From Sphingomonas sp. S2M10 (GTDB lineage: Bacteria > Pseudomonadota > Alphaproteobacteria > Sphingomonadales > Sphingomonadaceae), in assembly GCF_012650175.1 (NCBI RefSeq), contig NZ_JAAILI010000062.1, positions 1-64,000 of the forward strand: a stretch of DNA of 64,000 nucleotides, written 5' to 3'. The translations under genes and the position numbers were made by a program. The notes beneath the pieces are model-generated. The model saw only the letters and a list, made by a program, of their open reading frames with translations. It searched no databases and had not been told where the DNA came from. This document shows, piece after piece, positions 34,623 through 43,521 of this stretch. Each line of letters opens with the position of its first letter. The stretch's first letter is position 1.

Positions 34623-34729
34623 AGCCCCTCCCCTTCAGGGGAGGGGTTGGGGGTGGGGCCTGAGCTGGAAGCGTATTCCGCGCCAATCGATCACGCCCCA
34701 CCCCAACCCCTCCCCTGAAGGGGAGGGGC
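34623..34729. repeat. Composite palindromic repeat (CCCCTCCCC type) between ndk and the sensor kinase gene
   Basis: Two hairpin units CCCCTCCCCTTCAGGGGAGG are arranged head to head around a ~30-bp centre. TTGGGGGTGGGG on the left mirrors CCCCACCCCAA on the right. It is similar in design to the element at 15771-15910, with different exact sequence. It lies in the space between convergent transcripts. Confidence 0.75.
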
Positions 34730-34742
34730 TAAAGCGAGGAAC

Positions 34743-36125
34743 TCACCGCGGCAGCGTGATCGTCGCGGTCAACCCGCCGCCCTCGCGATTGGCGAGCGCG
34801 ATGCTGCCGCCTGCGTCGTTGACGATCGCGCGGGCCAGGGCGAGGCCGAGCCCGATCCCGCCGGTGTCGCGATTGCGCGACTGTTCCAGCCGGGTGAAGG
34901 GATTGAACACCGCCTCCAGCTTGTCGGCCGGAATGCCGGGACCGCGATCGCACACCTCGATCGTCACGCGATCGGCCGCCGGTATCAGTCGCACCTCGGC
35001 GCCGCCGCCATATTTCACCGCATTCTCGATCAGGTTGCGCACCGCGCGCCGCATCAGCGTCGGACGCAGCCGCATCTTGAGCCGCTCCGGCTCCTCGAGC
35101 GTCACGTCATGGTCGAGATCGCGGAAATCCTCGACCACCGCATCGACCAGCGCGCCGAGATCGACATCGGTGTTCGGCTCGCTTGGGCGACCGAGCCGCG
35201 CCAGCGAAAGAATGTCGTCCAGCGTGCGGCTCATCTCGTCCACCGTGTCGGCCATGCGCGCGCGGTCGTCCTCGTCCTCGACCGATTCGATCCGTACCCG
35301 CAGCGCCTGCAGCGGCGTGCGCAGGTCATGCCCGATCGCGCCGAGCATCCGGTCCTTCTCGTCGAGCATCGAGGTCACCCGCCGGCCAAGGGCGTTATAA
35401 GCGGCGATCAGCGCCCGCACGTCGCTGGGGCCCCGCTCGCGGATCGGGGGAGAGTCGTCGCCGGGACGGAAGGTGCGCGCGGCGTCGGTCAGCGTCCGCA
35501 GCGGCCGGGCAATGCGTCCGCCGACCAGCAGCACCGGCACCAGCACGACGACGTAGAGGATCAGCGTCTGCGCGGCCAGCTGCCAGATCAGATCGAAGTC
35601 GGTGCGCGGCCAGGGGGTGGCGAGGGTGAGCCAGCCCTTGCCCGGCAGCTCCACCGCGACCAGCATCTCCGCGCCCATCCGGCGCAGCCGGTCGGCGCGG
35701 AGCGGATCGAGCTTGGGGTCGAGCAGTCGCTGGGGATCGACCGGCCGCAGCGCCGCCATGATCGCCCCCGTGCGCAATCCCGCATCCTCCAGCCCGCGGC
35801 GCAGATCGCGCTCCACATCGGCGCGGCGATGCTCGGCCTCGTGCGCGAACGGGTTCTCCGCGTGCAGGCGCACATGGGTGCGGGGATCGGAGAGGAAGCG
35901 CCTTTTCGCCGCGCGGGGCTGCAGCGGTGCCTCCCGTTGCAGCGCGAGCAGCCGTTCGGCGGCATCCGCCAGGCGCGTCGTCGCCGGCACGATCACCATG
36001 GCAAAGCGCGCCCTTTGCCGCTCGTGGAGGAGCAGGCCGAAATTGATCGCCTGCGCAACGAACAGCGCCGCCGCCACGAGCAGGGCGATGCGCGCGATCA
36101 GGCTGGTGGGCAGGACGCGCCTCAA
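34743..36125 (-). CDS. Two-component sensor histidine kinase (EnvZ-like)
   Basis: The ~460-residue membrane kinase has TM helix 1 (LIARIALLVAAALFVAQAINFGLLL), a periplasmic domain of ~150 residues, TM2 (AAQTLILYVVVLVPVLLVGG), HAMP, and a dimerisation domain with H-box IGHDLRTPLQAL. The ATPase has N-box RNLIENAVKYGG, DRGPGIPADK and GGIGLGLAL. The frame runs upstream of the response-regulator stop. The TTG at 36125, overlapping that stop (TTGA), gives the best coupled start but is uncertain. The signal is unknown. Confidence 0.88.
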   Translation of the reverse strand: MRRVLPTSLIARIALLVAAALFVAQAINFGLLLHERQRARFAMVIVPATTRLADAAERLLALQREAPLQPRAAKRRFLSDPRTHVRLHAENPFAHEAEHRRADVERDLRRGLEDAGLRTGAIMAALRPVDPQRLLDPKLDPLRADRLRRMGAEMLVAVELPGKGWLTLATPWPRTDFDLIWQLAAQTLILYVVVLVPVLLVGGRIARPLRTLTDAARTFRPGDDSPPIRERGPSDVRALIAAYNALGRRVTSMLDEKDRMLGAIGHDLRTPLQALRVRIESVEDEDDRARMADTVDEMSRTLDDILSLARLGRPSEPNTDVDLGALVDAVVEDFRDLDHDVTLEEPERLKMRLRPTLMRRAVRNLIENAVKYGGGAEVRLIPAADRVTIEVCDRGPGIPADKLEAVFNPFTRLEQSRNRDTGGIGLGLALARAIVNDAGGSIALANREGGGLTATITLPR

Positions 36126-36841
36126 AGCCGGGTCACCTCGGCGGCCAGCGTGTAGCCGCCGCCCCACACGGTCTTGATGATCGAGGGGTTCTTCGCGTCG
36201 GTCTCGATCTTCTTGCGCAGCCGGCTGACCTGGTTGTCAATCGCGCGATCGAACGCCGCCGCCTCGCGCCCCTGGGTCAGGTCGAGCAGCTGGTCGCGGG
36301 TGAGCACCTGGCGCGGCCGAGTGACCAGCGCGTGGAGCAGGTTGTACTCGCCGGTCGACAGCGGCACCGACACGCCCTCGCGATCGACCAGCGTGCGCTC
36401 GCCGGTGCGCAGCACCCAGCCGGCGAAGACGAAGGAGCCGGTCTCGGGCGCATGCTGCTTGGCGCCGCCCGCCGACCAGCGGCGCAGCACCACCTTGATT
36501 CGCGCGGCCAACTCGCGCGGACTGAACGGCTTCACGACATAATCGTCGGCGCCCATTTCCAGACCAACGATACGGTCGGTTTCCTCGCTGCGGGCGGTAA
36601 GCAGGATGACCGGCGTCTCGCTGGTCTCGCGAATGTGCCGGCACAGGCTCAGCCCGTCCTCGCCCGGCATCATGATGTCGAGCACCACCAGGTCGATCGC
36701 ATAGGCGTTGAGCCGCGCGCGCGCGCTTTCCGCATCGCCGGCCTGGGTGACGCGAAAGCCCTGCTTGGTCAGATATTGCGCGAGCGGTTCTCGGATTGAA
36801 CGCTCGTCGTCGACGAGCAGCAGATGGGGGACCTCGGACAT
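36122..36841 (-). CDS. OmpR-family response regulator
   Basis: The 239-residue protein has a receiver domain (acidic VDDE, phosphoacceptor Asp in VVLDIMMPGEDG, Thr in ILLTARSEE, Lys in VVKPFSPREL). A winged-helix OmpR domain follows (LSTGEYNLLHALVTRPRQVL, REAAAFDRAIDNQVSRLRKKI, VWGGGYTLA). It is upstream of its cognate kinase and overlaps it. The 160 bp upstream separate it from the EF-hand gene. Confidence 0.95.
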   Translation of the reverse strand: MSEVPHLLLVDDERSIREPLAQYLTKQGFRVTQAGDAESARARLNAYAIDLVVLDIMMPGEDGLSLCRHIRETSETPVILLTARSEETDRIVGLEMGADDYVVKPFSPRELAARIKVVLRRWSAGGAKQHAPETGSFVFAGWVLRTGERTLVDREGVSVPLSTGEYNLLHALVTRPRQVLTRDQLLDLTQGREAAAFDRAIDNQVSRLRKKIETDAKNPSIIKTVWGGGYTLAAEVTRL

Positions 36842-37001
36842 GATCGACAGACTAGCGCCTTTGCCAGCGGGGAAAAGAGCCGGGCGGGAGGGAGGAGATC
36901 CGCACCGCGTCGCGGGGAAGCGACAGGGGAGGCGCTTGCGATCCCGACGGGGACGGGATCGGCGACGCGCACGGCCTCCCGCCCGGCTGCTCCGGCCGGC
37001 G

Positions 37002-37493
37002 TCAGTCGGCGTCGGCCGGAGGAGGGGGAGGCATGTCGCCCGGCGGCGGCCCCTGGCGACCGCGCCAGCCGCCGCCGCGACGCATCTGCATCATCTGCTG
37101 CGCCGCCTTGCGCTCGGCGGCGTCGATCTTGCCGTCATGGTTGGTATCGACCCGGTCGAACATGCGGGTCGCGCGCGACTGTTCGTCGGCCAGCGTGAGA
37201 TCGCGCTTCGGCGCCATGCGGCCGCCCATGCGCGCGCGTTGCTGCGCCTGATATGCCTGGCGCTCCTCGGGCGTGACCTTGCCGTCGTGGTTGCTGTCCG
37301 TCGCGGCGAAGCGGCTCGCGATCGAGGCGAGCATCTCCTCGCGGGTGACAACGCCGTCCTTGTTCTGGTCCACCATGGACAGCGGATCGCGCCGGGGGCC
37401 CTGCGGCCCGTCTTGCGGCTCCGCCTGGGCAGCGAATGCCGGACCCGCGAGCAGCGAGGCCCCGAGTGCGGCGAGAGTGAGACGTTTCAGCAT
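37002..37493 (-). CDS. Exported EF-hand calcium-binding protein
   Basis: The 163-residue protein starts with a signal peptide (MLKRLTLAALGASLLAGPAFA) preceded by AGGAG. It carries three EF-hand loops: DQNKDGVVTREE, DSNHDGKVTPEE and DTNHDGKIDAAE. The C-terminus is rich in Met, Gly and Pro. It is probably periplasmic. Role unknown; calsymin-like EF-hand proteins are frequent in alphaproteobacteria. Confidence 0.88.
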   Translation of the reverse strand: MLKRLTLAALGASLLAGPAFAAQAEPQDGPQGPRRDPLSMVDQNKDGVVTREEMLASIASRFAATDSNHDGKVTPEERQAYQAQQRARMGGRMAPKRDLTLADEQSRATRMFDRVDTNHDGKIDAAERKAAQQMMQMRRGGGWRGRQGPPPGDMPPPPPADAD

Positions 37494-37848
37494 CCGAAAC
37501 TCCTGAAGGAAGGGATGCCGGGGGCGGGGGCTTTCCCCGGCACAGCGCCGGTTTCGGGGATGGGTGTCGCAGGGGTTTGTCATCCCCGCGACAAAGTGTC
37601 GCAAATTGTCGCTCGTCCGCCGGCGAGCACGCGCATGCCGGGCGCTCGGGCGTGATGGAATGGCGCGGCAGCATGCGGCATTCGCCTGCAGATCCGGCCG
37701 GGCCACACTGTGCCCTTCCTGCAACGATCCAATTCAAGTGGCATTTTGCAACTTTAGTTTTGCTTGACGCCGCTGACGTTGAGGCGTGTATTCGAGGTTC
37801 GGGTATGGAGCGGGAACCACAGCTCCAACCTCGGTGGAGAGGATAGAT
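37494..37848 (+). other. Intergenic control region between the EF-hand gene and the TonB-dependent receptor gene
   Basis: This 355-bp divergent spacer holds no convincing gene. The right half contains a good sigma70-type promoter (separate entry) and a TTTTGCAAC segment at 37744-37752 that resembles half of the operator upstream of pccB, but without the inverted partner. GGAGAGGA at 37836-37843 is the ribosome site of the receptor gene. Confidence 0.5.
37764..37792 (+). promoter_or_regulatory. Probable sigma70 promoter of the TonB-dependent receptor gene
   Basis: TTGACG at 37764-37769 and TGTATT at 37787-37792 are separated by 17 bp. The start codon at 37849 leaves a leader of about 50 nt with a strong ribosome site. 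It is read from consensus only. Confidence 0.5.
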
Positions 37849-40581
37849 ATGCGGCTACGCCTTATGTCGGCCTGTGCAGTGCCGGCACTCGTGATGGCGC
37901 TCGCAGCGCCTGCGCACGCTCAGGAAACCCCTCAGGATCAGCAGGACGCGAGCGCTCGCTCGGTCCAGTCCGATAACGAGATCATCGTCACCGCGCAGGG
38001 CAGGGCCCAGGCGCTGGCCGACGTGCCGCTGGCGGTCTCCGCGGTAAGCGCCGAGACGCTGCAGCAGACCGGTGCGAACGACATTCGCGCACTCAACCAG
38101 GTGGCCCCCTCGCTGCTCGTCTCCTCGACCGGCAGCGAGGCCAACGGTTCGGCGCGGATTCGTGGTATCGGTACGGTCGGCGACAATCCCGGGCTGGAAA
38201 GCTCGGTGGCCGTGTTCATCGACGGCGTCTATCGATCACGCTCGGGCATCGGGCTGAGCGAGCTCGGCGACCTGGAGCGGATCGAGGTGCTGCGCGGGCC
38301 GCAGGGAACGCTGTTCGGGCGCAACGCGTCCGCCGGCATCATCAACATCGTATCGAAGATGCCGCAATCGACCTTCTCGGCGGGCGCCGAGGCGACCTAC
38401 GGCAATTACGACACGATCCGCCTGCAGGGCTTTGTGAACGTGCCGCTGAGCAGCACCGTCTCGGGCCGGCTCGACGGCGTCTACATGAAGCGCGACGGCT
38501 TCTACCAGGATGTCACCAACAATCGCGACATCAACAATCGCGACCGCTATTTCCTCCGCGGTCAAGTGCTGTTCGAACCGACCAGCGACCTGCGCATCCG
38601 CGTGATCGGCGACTATACCCGCCGCAACGAGGAGTGCTGCGGCGCGACCTATGTCGATTCCTCGATCAACCCGTATATCGGCAATCTGAACAGCCCGACG
38701 GCGAACAACATCGTTCGCGTGCTGCGCGATCTCGGCCAGCCGATGGCGGCGTTCAGCAACCCGTACAGCCGCAACCTCTATGTCTCGGCGGGTCGCAGCT
38801 ATGGCGGCATCACCGAGGACTGGGGCGGGTCGGTCCAGGTCGACTGGACGCTGGGCGATGTGAAGCTCACCTCGATCACCGGCTACCGCAACTATTTCTC
38901 CAGCCAGGGAGCGGATACCGATTATAGCGCGGTCGATCTCCTGTATCGCGCGCCCAATGCCGACTCCTCCCGCGCATTCGAGACGTTCAGCCAGGAGCTG
39001 CGCCTGAACGGCACCGCCTTTGGCGAGAGGCTCGACTGGCTGGTCGGCGGCTATTACGCCAATGAAGATCTGACGCTGGTCGACAACCTGCGGTTCGGCA
39101 ATCAGTATGGCCGTTTCGCTGCCTGCCGCATCGTCTCGGGCAGTGCCCTCGTCGCGCTGTACAATCCGGCGGCGGCGGGCTGCCTTGCGGCGCGCCCGGC
39201 GCTGTTCGGCACCGCGTCGCCGCTGATCTACGCCGCATTCGACCGTCTGGACGGCATCAGCAACCGTGGCACCACGCGCGACCTGTTCAAGCAGAACAGC
39301 CGCAACTGGGCGCTGTTCACGCACAATATCTTCCATGTCGCCAAGGGTTTGGATCTCACGGTCGGCCTGCGCTACACCAATGAGCGCAAGCGCCTGAACG
39401 CGACCTTCGGCAATGACAACACCGCCTGCGTCGCCAACCAGAGCGCGCTGCTGCCGCTTCGGTCGGTGGCATCGCTCACCGCGACGATCGACGGCATTCT
39501 CGGCCTGTCGTGCCAGGGCAATTCGACGTCGGAGCTGAACGGCGCGTCGATCAGCGACACGCGCAAGGAGGACCAGTTCACCGGCACCGCCATCCTCTCG
39601 TACAAGCCCACCGACGATCTGCTGGTCTATGGCAGCTATTCCCGCGGCTACAAGGCGGGCGGCTTCAACCTCGACAAGTCGGCGCTCAAGGTGCCGATCC
39701 TGCCCTTCGCCTCGGTGGGGGGCGCGCAGGCGCTGGTCGGCAACCTGCAGTTCGCCCCGGAAACGAACGACGCGTTCGAGATCGGCCTGAAATACTCGAC
39801 CCGCGCGTTCAGCCTCAACCTTTCGGCCTTCCGCCAGCAGTTCAAGAACTTCCAGCTCAACACCTTCAACGGCACCGTCTTCCTCGTGCAGAACATCAAC
39901 GGCTGCACCGCGAGCCTGAACGGGGGCGATCGCGACCAGAGCAAGTTCAGCACCGCCGGCAACTTCAATGCCGCCGCCGCGACGACGGGCGCCTGTTCCT
40001 CGTCCGACGTCAGCTACGGCGTCGTGTCGCAGGGCGTCGAGCTGGAGGCCTCGCTGGTGCCGGTTCGCGACTTCCGGGTGGGCCTGGGCCTAACCTATGC
40101 GGATACCCATTACCGTGACCAGCTGGTCGGCAGCGACACCGGCGCCCCCCTGGACCAGGCGCTGCGCGCGCTGCCGGGGAACCAGCTCTCCAACGCCCCG
40201 GAGATCGTGACCACGGCCTCGGTCGCCTGGACGCCGCCGCTGGGCAATTCCGGCCTCAGCGGTCTCATCTATTTCGACGCGCGCATGACCGGCGACTATA
40301 ACACCGGATCGGACCTGTTCCCGCAGAAGATCCAGGACGGTTACACGCTGGTCAACGGCCGCATCGGCATCCGCGGCAAGGACGAGCGCTGGGCGATCGA
40401 GCTTTGGGCGCAGAACCTGCTGAACCAGAATTACACGCAGGTGGTGTTCAACTCGCCCTTCCAGGAAGGTGCATCGGGTGCGCCGTTCACCGATCCCAAC
40501 TATCCCGGCGGCCGACAGATCTTCTCGGCCTATCTCGCCGAGCCGCGCACCTATGGCCTGACCCTGCGCACCCGCTTCTGA
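37849..40581 (+). CDS. TonB-dependent outer-membrane receptor
   Basis: The 910-residue protein has a signal peptide (ALVMALAAPAHAQ), a TonB-box-like NEIIVTAQ near residue 47, the plug domain (LADVPLAVSAVSAETLQQTG, RIRGIGTVGDNPG, VEVLRGPQGTLFGRNASAGIINIV) and a C-terminal beta-barrel ending in LTLRTRF. Sphingomonads have many receptors of this FecA/CirA-like class. The ligand is not evident: no cobalamin or iron gene is adjacent. The start at 37849 follows GGAGAGGA. A terminator follows the gene. Confidence 0.93.
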   Translation: MRLRLMSACAVPALVMALAAPAHAQETPQDQQDASARSVQSDNEIIVTAQGRAQALADVPLAVSAVSAETLQQTGANDIRALNQVAPSLLVSSTGSEANGSARIRGIGTVGDNPGLESSVAVFIDGVYRSRSGIGLSELGDLERIEVLRGPQGTLFGRNASAGIINIVSKMPQSTFSAGAEATYGNYDTIRLQGFVNVPLSSTVSGRLDGVYMKRDGFYQDVTNNRDINNRDRYFLRGQVLFEPTSDLRIRVIGDYTRRNEECCGATYVDSSINPYIGNLNSPTANNIVRVLRDLGQPMAAFSNPYSRNLYVSAGRSYGGITEDWGGSVQVDWTLGDVKLTSITGYRNYFSSQGADTDYSAVDLLYRAPNADSSRAFETFSQELRLNGTAFGERLDWLVGGYYANEDLTLVDNLRFGNQYGRFAACRIVSGSALVALYNPAAAGCLAARPALFGTASPLIYAAFDRLDGISNRGTTRDLFKQNSRNWALFTHNIFHVAKGLDLTVGLRYTNERKRLNATFGNDNTACVANQSALLPLRSVASLTATIDGILGLSCQGNSTSELNGASISDTRKEDQFTGTAILSYKPTDDLLVYGSYSRGYKAGGFNLDKSALKVPILPFASVGGAQALVGNLQFAPETNDAFEIGLKYSTRAFSLNLSAFRQQFKNFQLNTFNGTVFLVQNINGCTASLNGGDRDQSKFSTAGNFNAAAATTGACSSSDVSYGVVSQGVELEASLVPVRDFRVGLGLTYADTHYRDQLVGSDTGAPLDQALRALPGNQLSNAPEIVTTASVAWTPPLGNSGLSGLIYFDARMTGDYNTGSDLFPQKIQDGYTLVNGRIGIRGKDERWAIELWAQNLLNQNYTQVVFNSPFQEGASGAPFTDPNYPGGRQIFSAYLAEPRTYGLTLRTRF

Positions 40582-40603
40582 CTTTCCTGGGGAGGAAAGC
40601 ACT

Positions 40604-40634
40604 GGGCCGGGGGAGCGATCCCCCGGCCCCTTTT
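40604..40634 (+). terminator. Rho-independent terminator after the TonB-dependent receptor gene
   Basis: A perfect 11-bp stem GGGCCGGGGGA/TCCCCCGGCCC with a GCGA tetraloop is followed by CTTTT. It separates the receptor from the convergent GGDEF-EAL gene. Confidence 0.9.
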
Positions 40635-40655
40635 CGTTGCCGGGTGGCCATCGGA

Positions 40656-42512
40656 TTAATGAAGGAGCGCCGCGTCCCCGGTGCCGGCGGCCCTGGCTTG
40701 AAGGACCGGGGTCTTGGCAGCGCGCAACATCTCGGTCGCGCGTTCCATACTCACGGCCGGGGAGAAGAGATGTCCCTGGCCGAAGGCGCAACCGATGTTG
40801 CGCAGCCGTTCGGCCTGGAGTTCGGTCTCCACGCCCTCCGCGATCACCCGCATGTCGAGCTCGTGCGCGATATGCAGCACGCCCTCCACGATGGCGCGGC
40901 TGGCGCTGCTCTGCAGCAAGGCGTCAGTAAAGCTTTTGTCGATCTTGATGAAATCGACCGGCATGGTGAGCAGGTGAGTCAGCGACGCGTAGCCGGTGCC
41001 GAAATCGTCGAGCGCGACCATCAGGCCCTGGGCGCGGAACCAGCGCAGCGTGTCCGCGACCACCGTATCGCCCTGGCCAAGATACACGGTTTCGGTGATC
41101 TCCAGCGTCAGATGGTGCAGGGGCACCCCATATTGGGCGAATGTCTCCGGGATCATCTCGCGCAGTCGCGCTCCATGAAAGTCGCTGGAGGAGAAGTTCA
41201 TGCCGACATGCTTCGGCGCGATGCCCAGGTCGCACCAGTGCCGAAGATCGGCGGCGACTCGGTCCAGCATGCGCGCGGTGATCGCGCCGGCGACCTTGCC
41301 GTCGGTCGTGGCCTCGAAAAATTCGGCGGCAGAAACGATCCGGTCCCCCGAGCGCATGCGGCACAGCGCCTCGAAGCCCAGAACCTCACCCGTCTTGAGG
41401 TCGAACAGCGGCTGGTAATGGGGCAGCAGCCGATCCTCGGCGAGCGCGCGTTCCACGGCATGAATCGCGTCGAGGCGGCGCGCCATGCGGGTGGCGATGC
41501 CGGGCACGTAGCGCACATAGCTGCCGCGTGCGGTCTCCTTGGCATGGTAGAGCGCAAGGTCGGCGTTCAGGCGCACTTGCTCGGCGGTCTCCCCTTCGCC
41601 GATCAGCGCACCGCCGGCGGTGGCGCGGGGCACCACATTGCGTTCGCCGTCCTCCATCGGCTGGGCCAGCGCATCGAGCAGGGTCCGCGCCATTTCTGCC
41701 GGGTCCGCGAGGGCCGCGGGACTTTGCAGCAGCACCGCGAATTCGTCGCCGCCCAAGCGATAGGCGCGATCGGGGGCGGCCGCATCGGCAAGGCGACGCG
41801 CCGCCTGGATGATCAGCCCGTCCCCGGCGACATGGCCGAACGTATCGTTGACGATCTTGAGATTGTCGAGGTCGAGCAGGATCAGCCCCCAGGCGCCGGG
41901 CTCGCTGCAGTCGAGATCGCTCAGCGTGGCGGTAAAGGCGGAGCGATTGGGCAGCCCGGTGAGGCCGTCGACCTGCGCCCGACGAACCTGCTTCGCACGC
42001 CAGATGTCCTGCTCGATCGCGATGGCGCAGAGGTGGATGCACACCTGGACGATCCGCTTCTCCTGCGGCGTCGGTCCGCGCGGAACACGATAATAGAAGG
42101 CGACCACCCCGGTCACATCGCCGCGGCCGTTCTTGATCGGATTGGACCAGCATCCCCGCATCTCGAGCGGACGGGTCAGGTCCAGGAACTTTGCCCAATT
42201 GGGGTCATTCTCGATGTCGGTGCTGGCATAGGGCTCGCCCAGATAGGCGGCCGCGCCGCACGATCCCACCTTCGGTCCGATCATCAGTCCATCGATCGAC
42301 TGCAGATAATATTCGGGCAGGCTGGGCCCGGCGACCGGATGGAGGCGACCGGCAAGGTCCACCCGCAGCACCGAGCAACGCACGTCGGGCAGTCGCACTT
42401 CGACTTCGCGGCATAGCCGATCGGTGGCAGATGCAAGGTCCACGCCCTTGGCGACCAGCTCCAAAATGTTGTTCTGAAGCGAAATGTCCACGCCGGTCGC
42501 CACCTTCTGCAA
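40656..42512 (-). CDS. GAF-GGDEF-EAL protein (cyclic-di-GMP metabolism)
   Basis: The 618-residue cytoplasmic protein has three domains. An N-terminal GAF-like sensor covers about 10-175, a diguanylate cyclase domain has LGGDEFAVLL, and a phosphodiesterase domain has FEALCRM, LEITETV, DDFGTGYASL, KIDKSF and EGVET. All catalytic EAL residues I can identify are present, so phosphodiesterase activity is likely; the GGDEF motif is also intact. The GAF ligand is unknown. It is divergent from the acid phosphatase gene. Confidence 0.92.
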   Translation of the reverse strand: MQKVATGVDISLQNNILELVAKGVDLASATDRLCREVEVRLPDVRCSVLRVDLAGRLHPVAGPSLPEYYLQSIDGLMIGPKVGSCGAAAYLGEPYASTDIENDPNWAKFLDLTRPLEMRGCWSNPIKNGRGDVTGVVAFYYRVPRGPTPQEKRIVQVCIHLCAIAIEQDIWRAKQVRRAQVDGLTGLPNRSAFTATLSDLDCSEPGAWGLILLDLDNLKIVNDTFGHVAGDGLIIQAARRLADAAAPDRAYRLGGDEFAVLLQSPAALADPAEMARTLLDALAQPMEDGERNVVPRATAGGALIGEGETAEQVRLNADLALYHAKETARGSYVRYVPGIATRMARRLDAIHAVERALAEDRLLPHYQPLFDLKTGEVLGFEALCRMRSGDRIVSAAEFFEATTDGKVAGAITARMLDRVAADLRHWCDLGIAPKHVGMNFSSSDFHGARLREMIPETFAQYGVPLHHLTLEITETVYLGQGDTVVADTLRWFRAQGLMVALDDFGTGYASLTHLLTMPVDFIKIDKSFTDALLQSSASRAIVEGVLHIAHELDMRVIAEGVETELQAERLRNIGCAFGQGHLFSPAVSMERATEMLRAAKTPVLQARAAGTGDAALLH

Positions 42513-42688
42513 CGCCTCGCAGATTGCCGCGCGGGGGCTTGCCCGCAGGATAATAAGCGCACCGGTAATACTACCTATAACTGTAAAGATGCGGGGATAG
42601 GAGGCCCTATGCCTATGAGCCCTCCGTCGCGCGACGACCGCGCAAAGCCCGCCGCCGCCCGTCCCCTCCTTCGCGTAGGGGCTTGCGC

Positions 42689-43447
42689 ATGATCCGCGCC
42701 GGAATCACTGCCGCGCTCTCGCTGGTTCTGGCGGCGGGCCAGGCCGGCGACACCGGCCCCTATCTCGCGGCCGATCAATATCCGGACGGCATGACGATCC
42801 TGCCGCCGCCGCCGGTCGCCGGAAGCGCAGCGGCGACGCTCGACATGGCGGTGTTCCGCGCGACGCGAAAGCTCGAGGGCAGCCCGCGCTGGCGGATTGC
42901 CGCGGCCGACGTCACCAACGCGCCGCTCGAGCGGAACGCGTGCGCGATGGGCATGGTGCTGGACGCCCGGCGGGCGCCGGCGCTCGTACGGCTGCTGGAT
43001 CGTGCCGGCACGGGCCCGGTGGTCGGGAAGGTGAAGGCAGCCTATCAGGTGCCGCGCCCCTATCTGCGGGAGGACGGGCCGATCTGCGAAGCCAAGACGG
43101 CGCATCTCGCCGGCAACGGCGACTATCCCTCCGGCCACACGGCCAATGGCTGGCTGGAGGCGCAGATCCTCGCTCAGGTGATGCCGGAGCGGGCCGCTGC
43201 CATCCTGGCGCGCGGCCGCGCCTATGGCGAGAGCCGGGCGATCTGCGGATCGCACAGCAAGAGTGCGGTGGAAGCCGGCTATATGGCAGGCGCCTCGGTG
43301 TTTGCGGTGCTGCAGACCTCTCCTGCCTATCAGCGGGACATGGCCGCGGCGCGCCAGGAACTGGCGAAGCTGCGTGCAACGGCACCGCAGCCGGACGCCG
43401 CCGCCTGCGCGGCGGAGGCGACAGCGCTCCAGGTCCGTCCCTGGTGA
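42689..43447 (+). CDS. Class A non-specific acid phosphatase (PAP2 superfamily) with an altered third motif
   Basis: The 252-residue protein has a signal-peptide-like N-terminus and the three phosphatase motifs. K-x6-RP is in KAAYQVPRP (Lys116, Arg123), PSGH is at 147-150, and SR-x5-H is in SRAICGSH (Ser182, Arg183, His189). The motif normally ends H-x3-D, and here position 193 is Ala (HSKSA). His189 would be the phosphoacceptor nucleophile. Loss of the paired Asp may lower or change activity. The ATG at 42689 is preferred over a TTG two codons upstream. The protein is probably periplasmic. Confidence 0.85.
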   Translation: MIRAGITAALSLVLAAGQAGDTGPYLAADQYPDGMTILPPPPVAGSAAATLDMAVFRATRKLEGSPRWRIAAADVTNAPLERNACAMGMVLDARRAPALVRLLDRAGTGPVVGKVKAAYQVPRPYLREDGPICEAKTAHLAGNGDYPSGHTANGWLEAQILAQVMPERAAAILARGRAYGESRAICGSHSKSAVEAGYMAGASVFAVLQTSPAYQRDMAAARQELAKLRATAPQPDAAACAAEATALQVRPW

Positions 43448-43521
43448 ATTGCGGGCACCTGCAACGTCACGCATCCGTCGTGCGTGCAAGGCGCGGATGC
43501 GCCGATCGGTGAGGGAGCGAG

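Noticed and set aside
37744..37752. TTTTGCAAC upstream of the TonB-dependent receptor as a second regulator operator
   Set aside because: Only a half site is visible, without an inverted partner; too weak to annotate as an operator.
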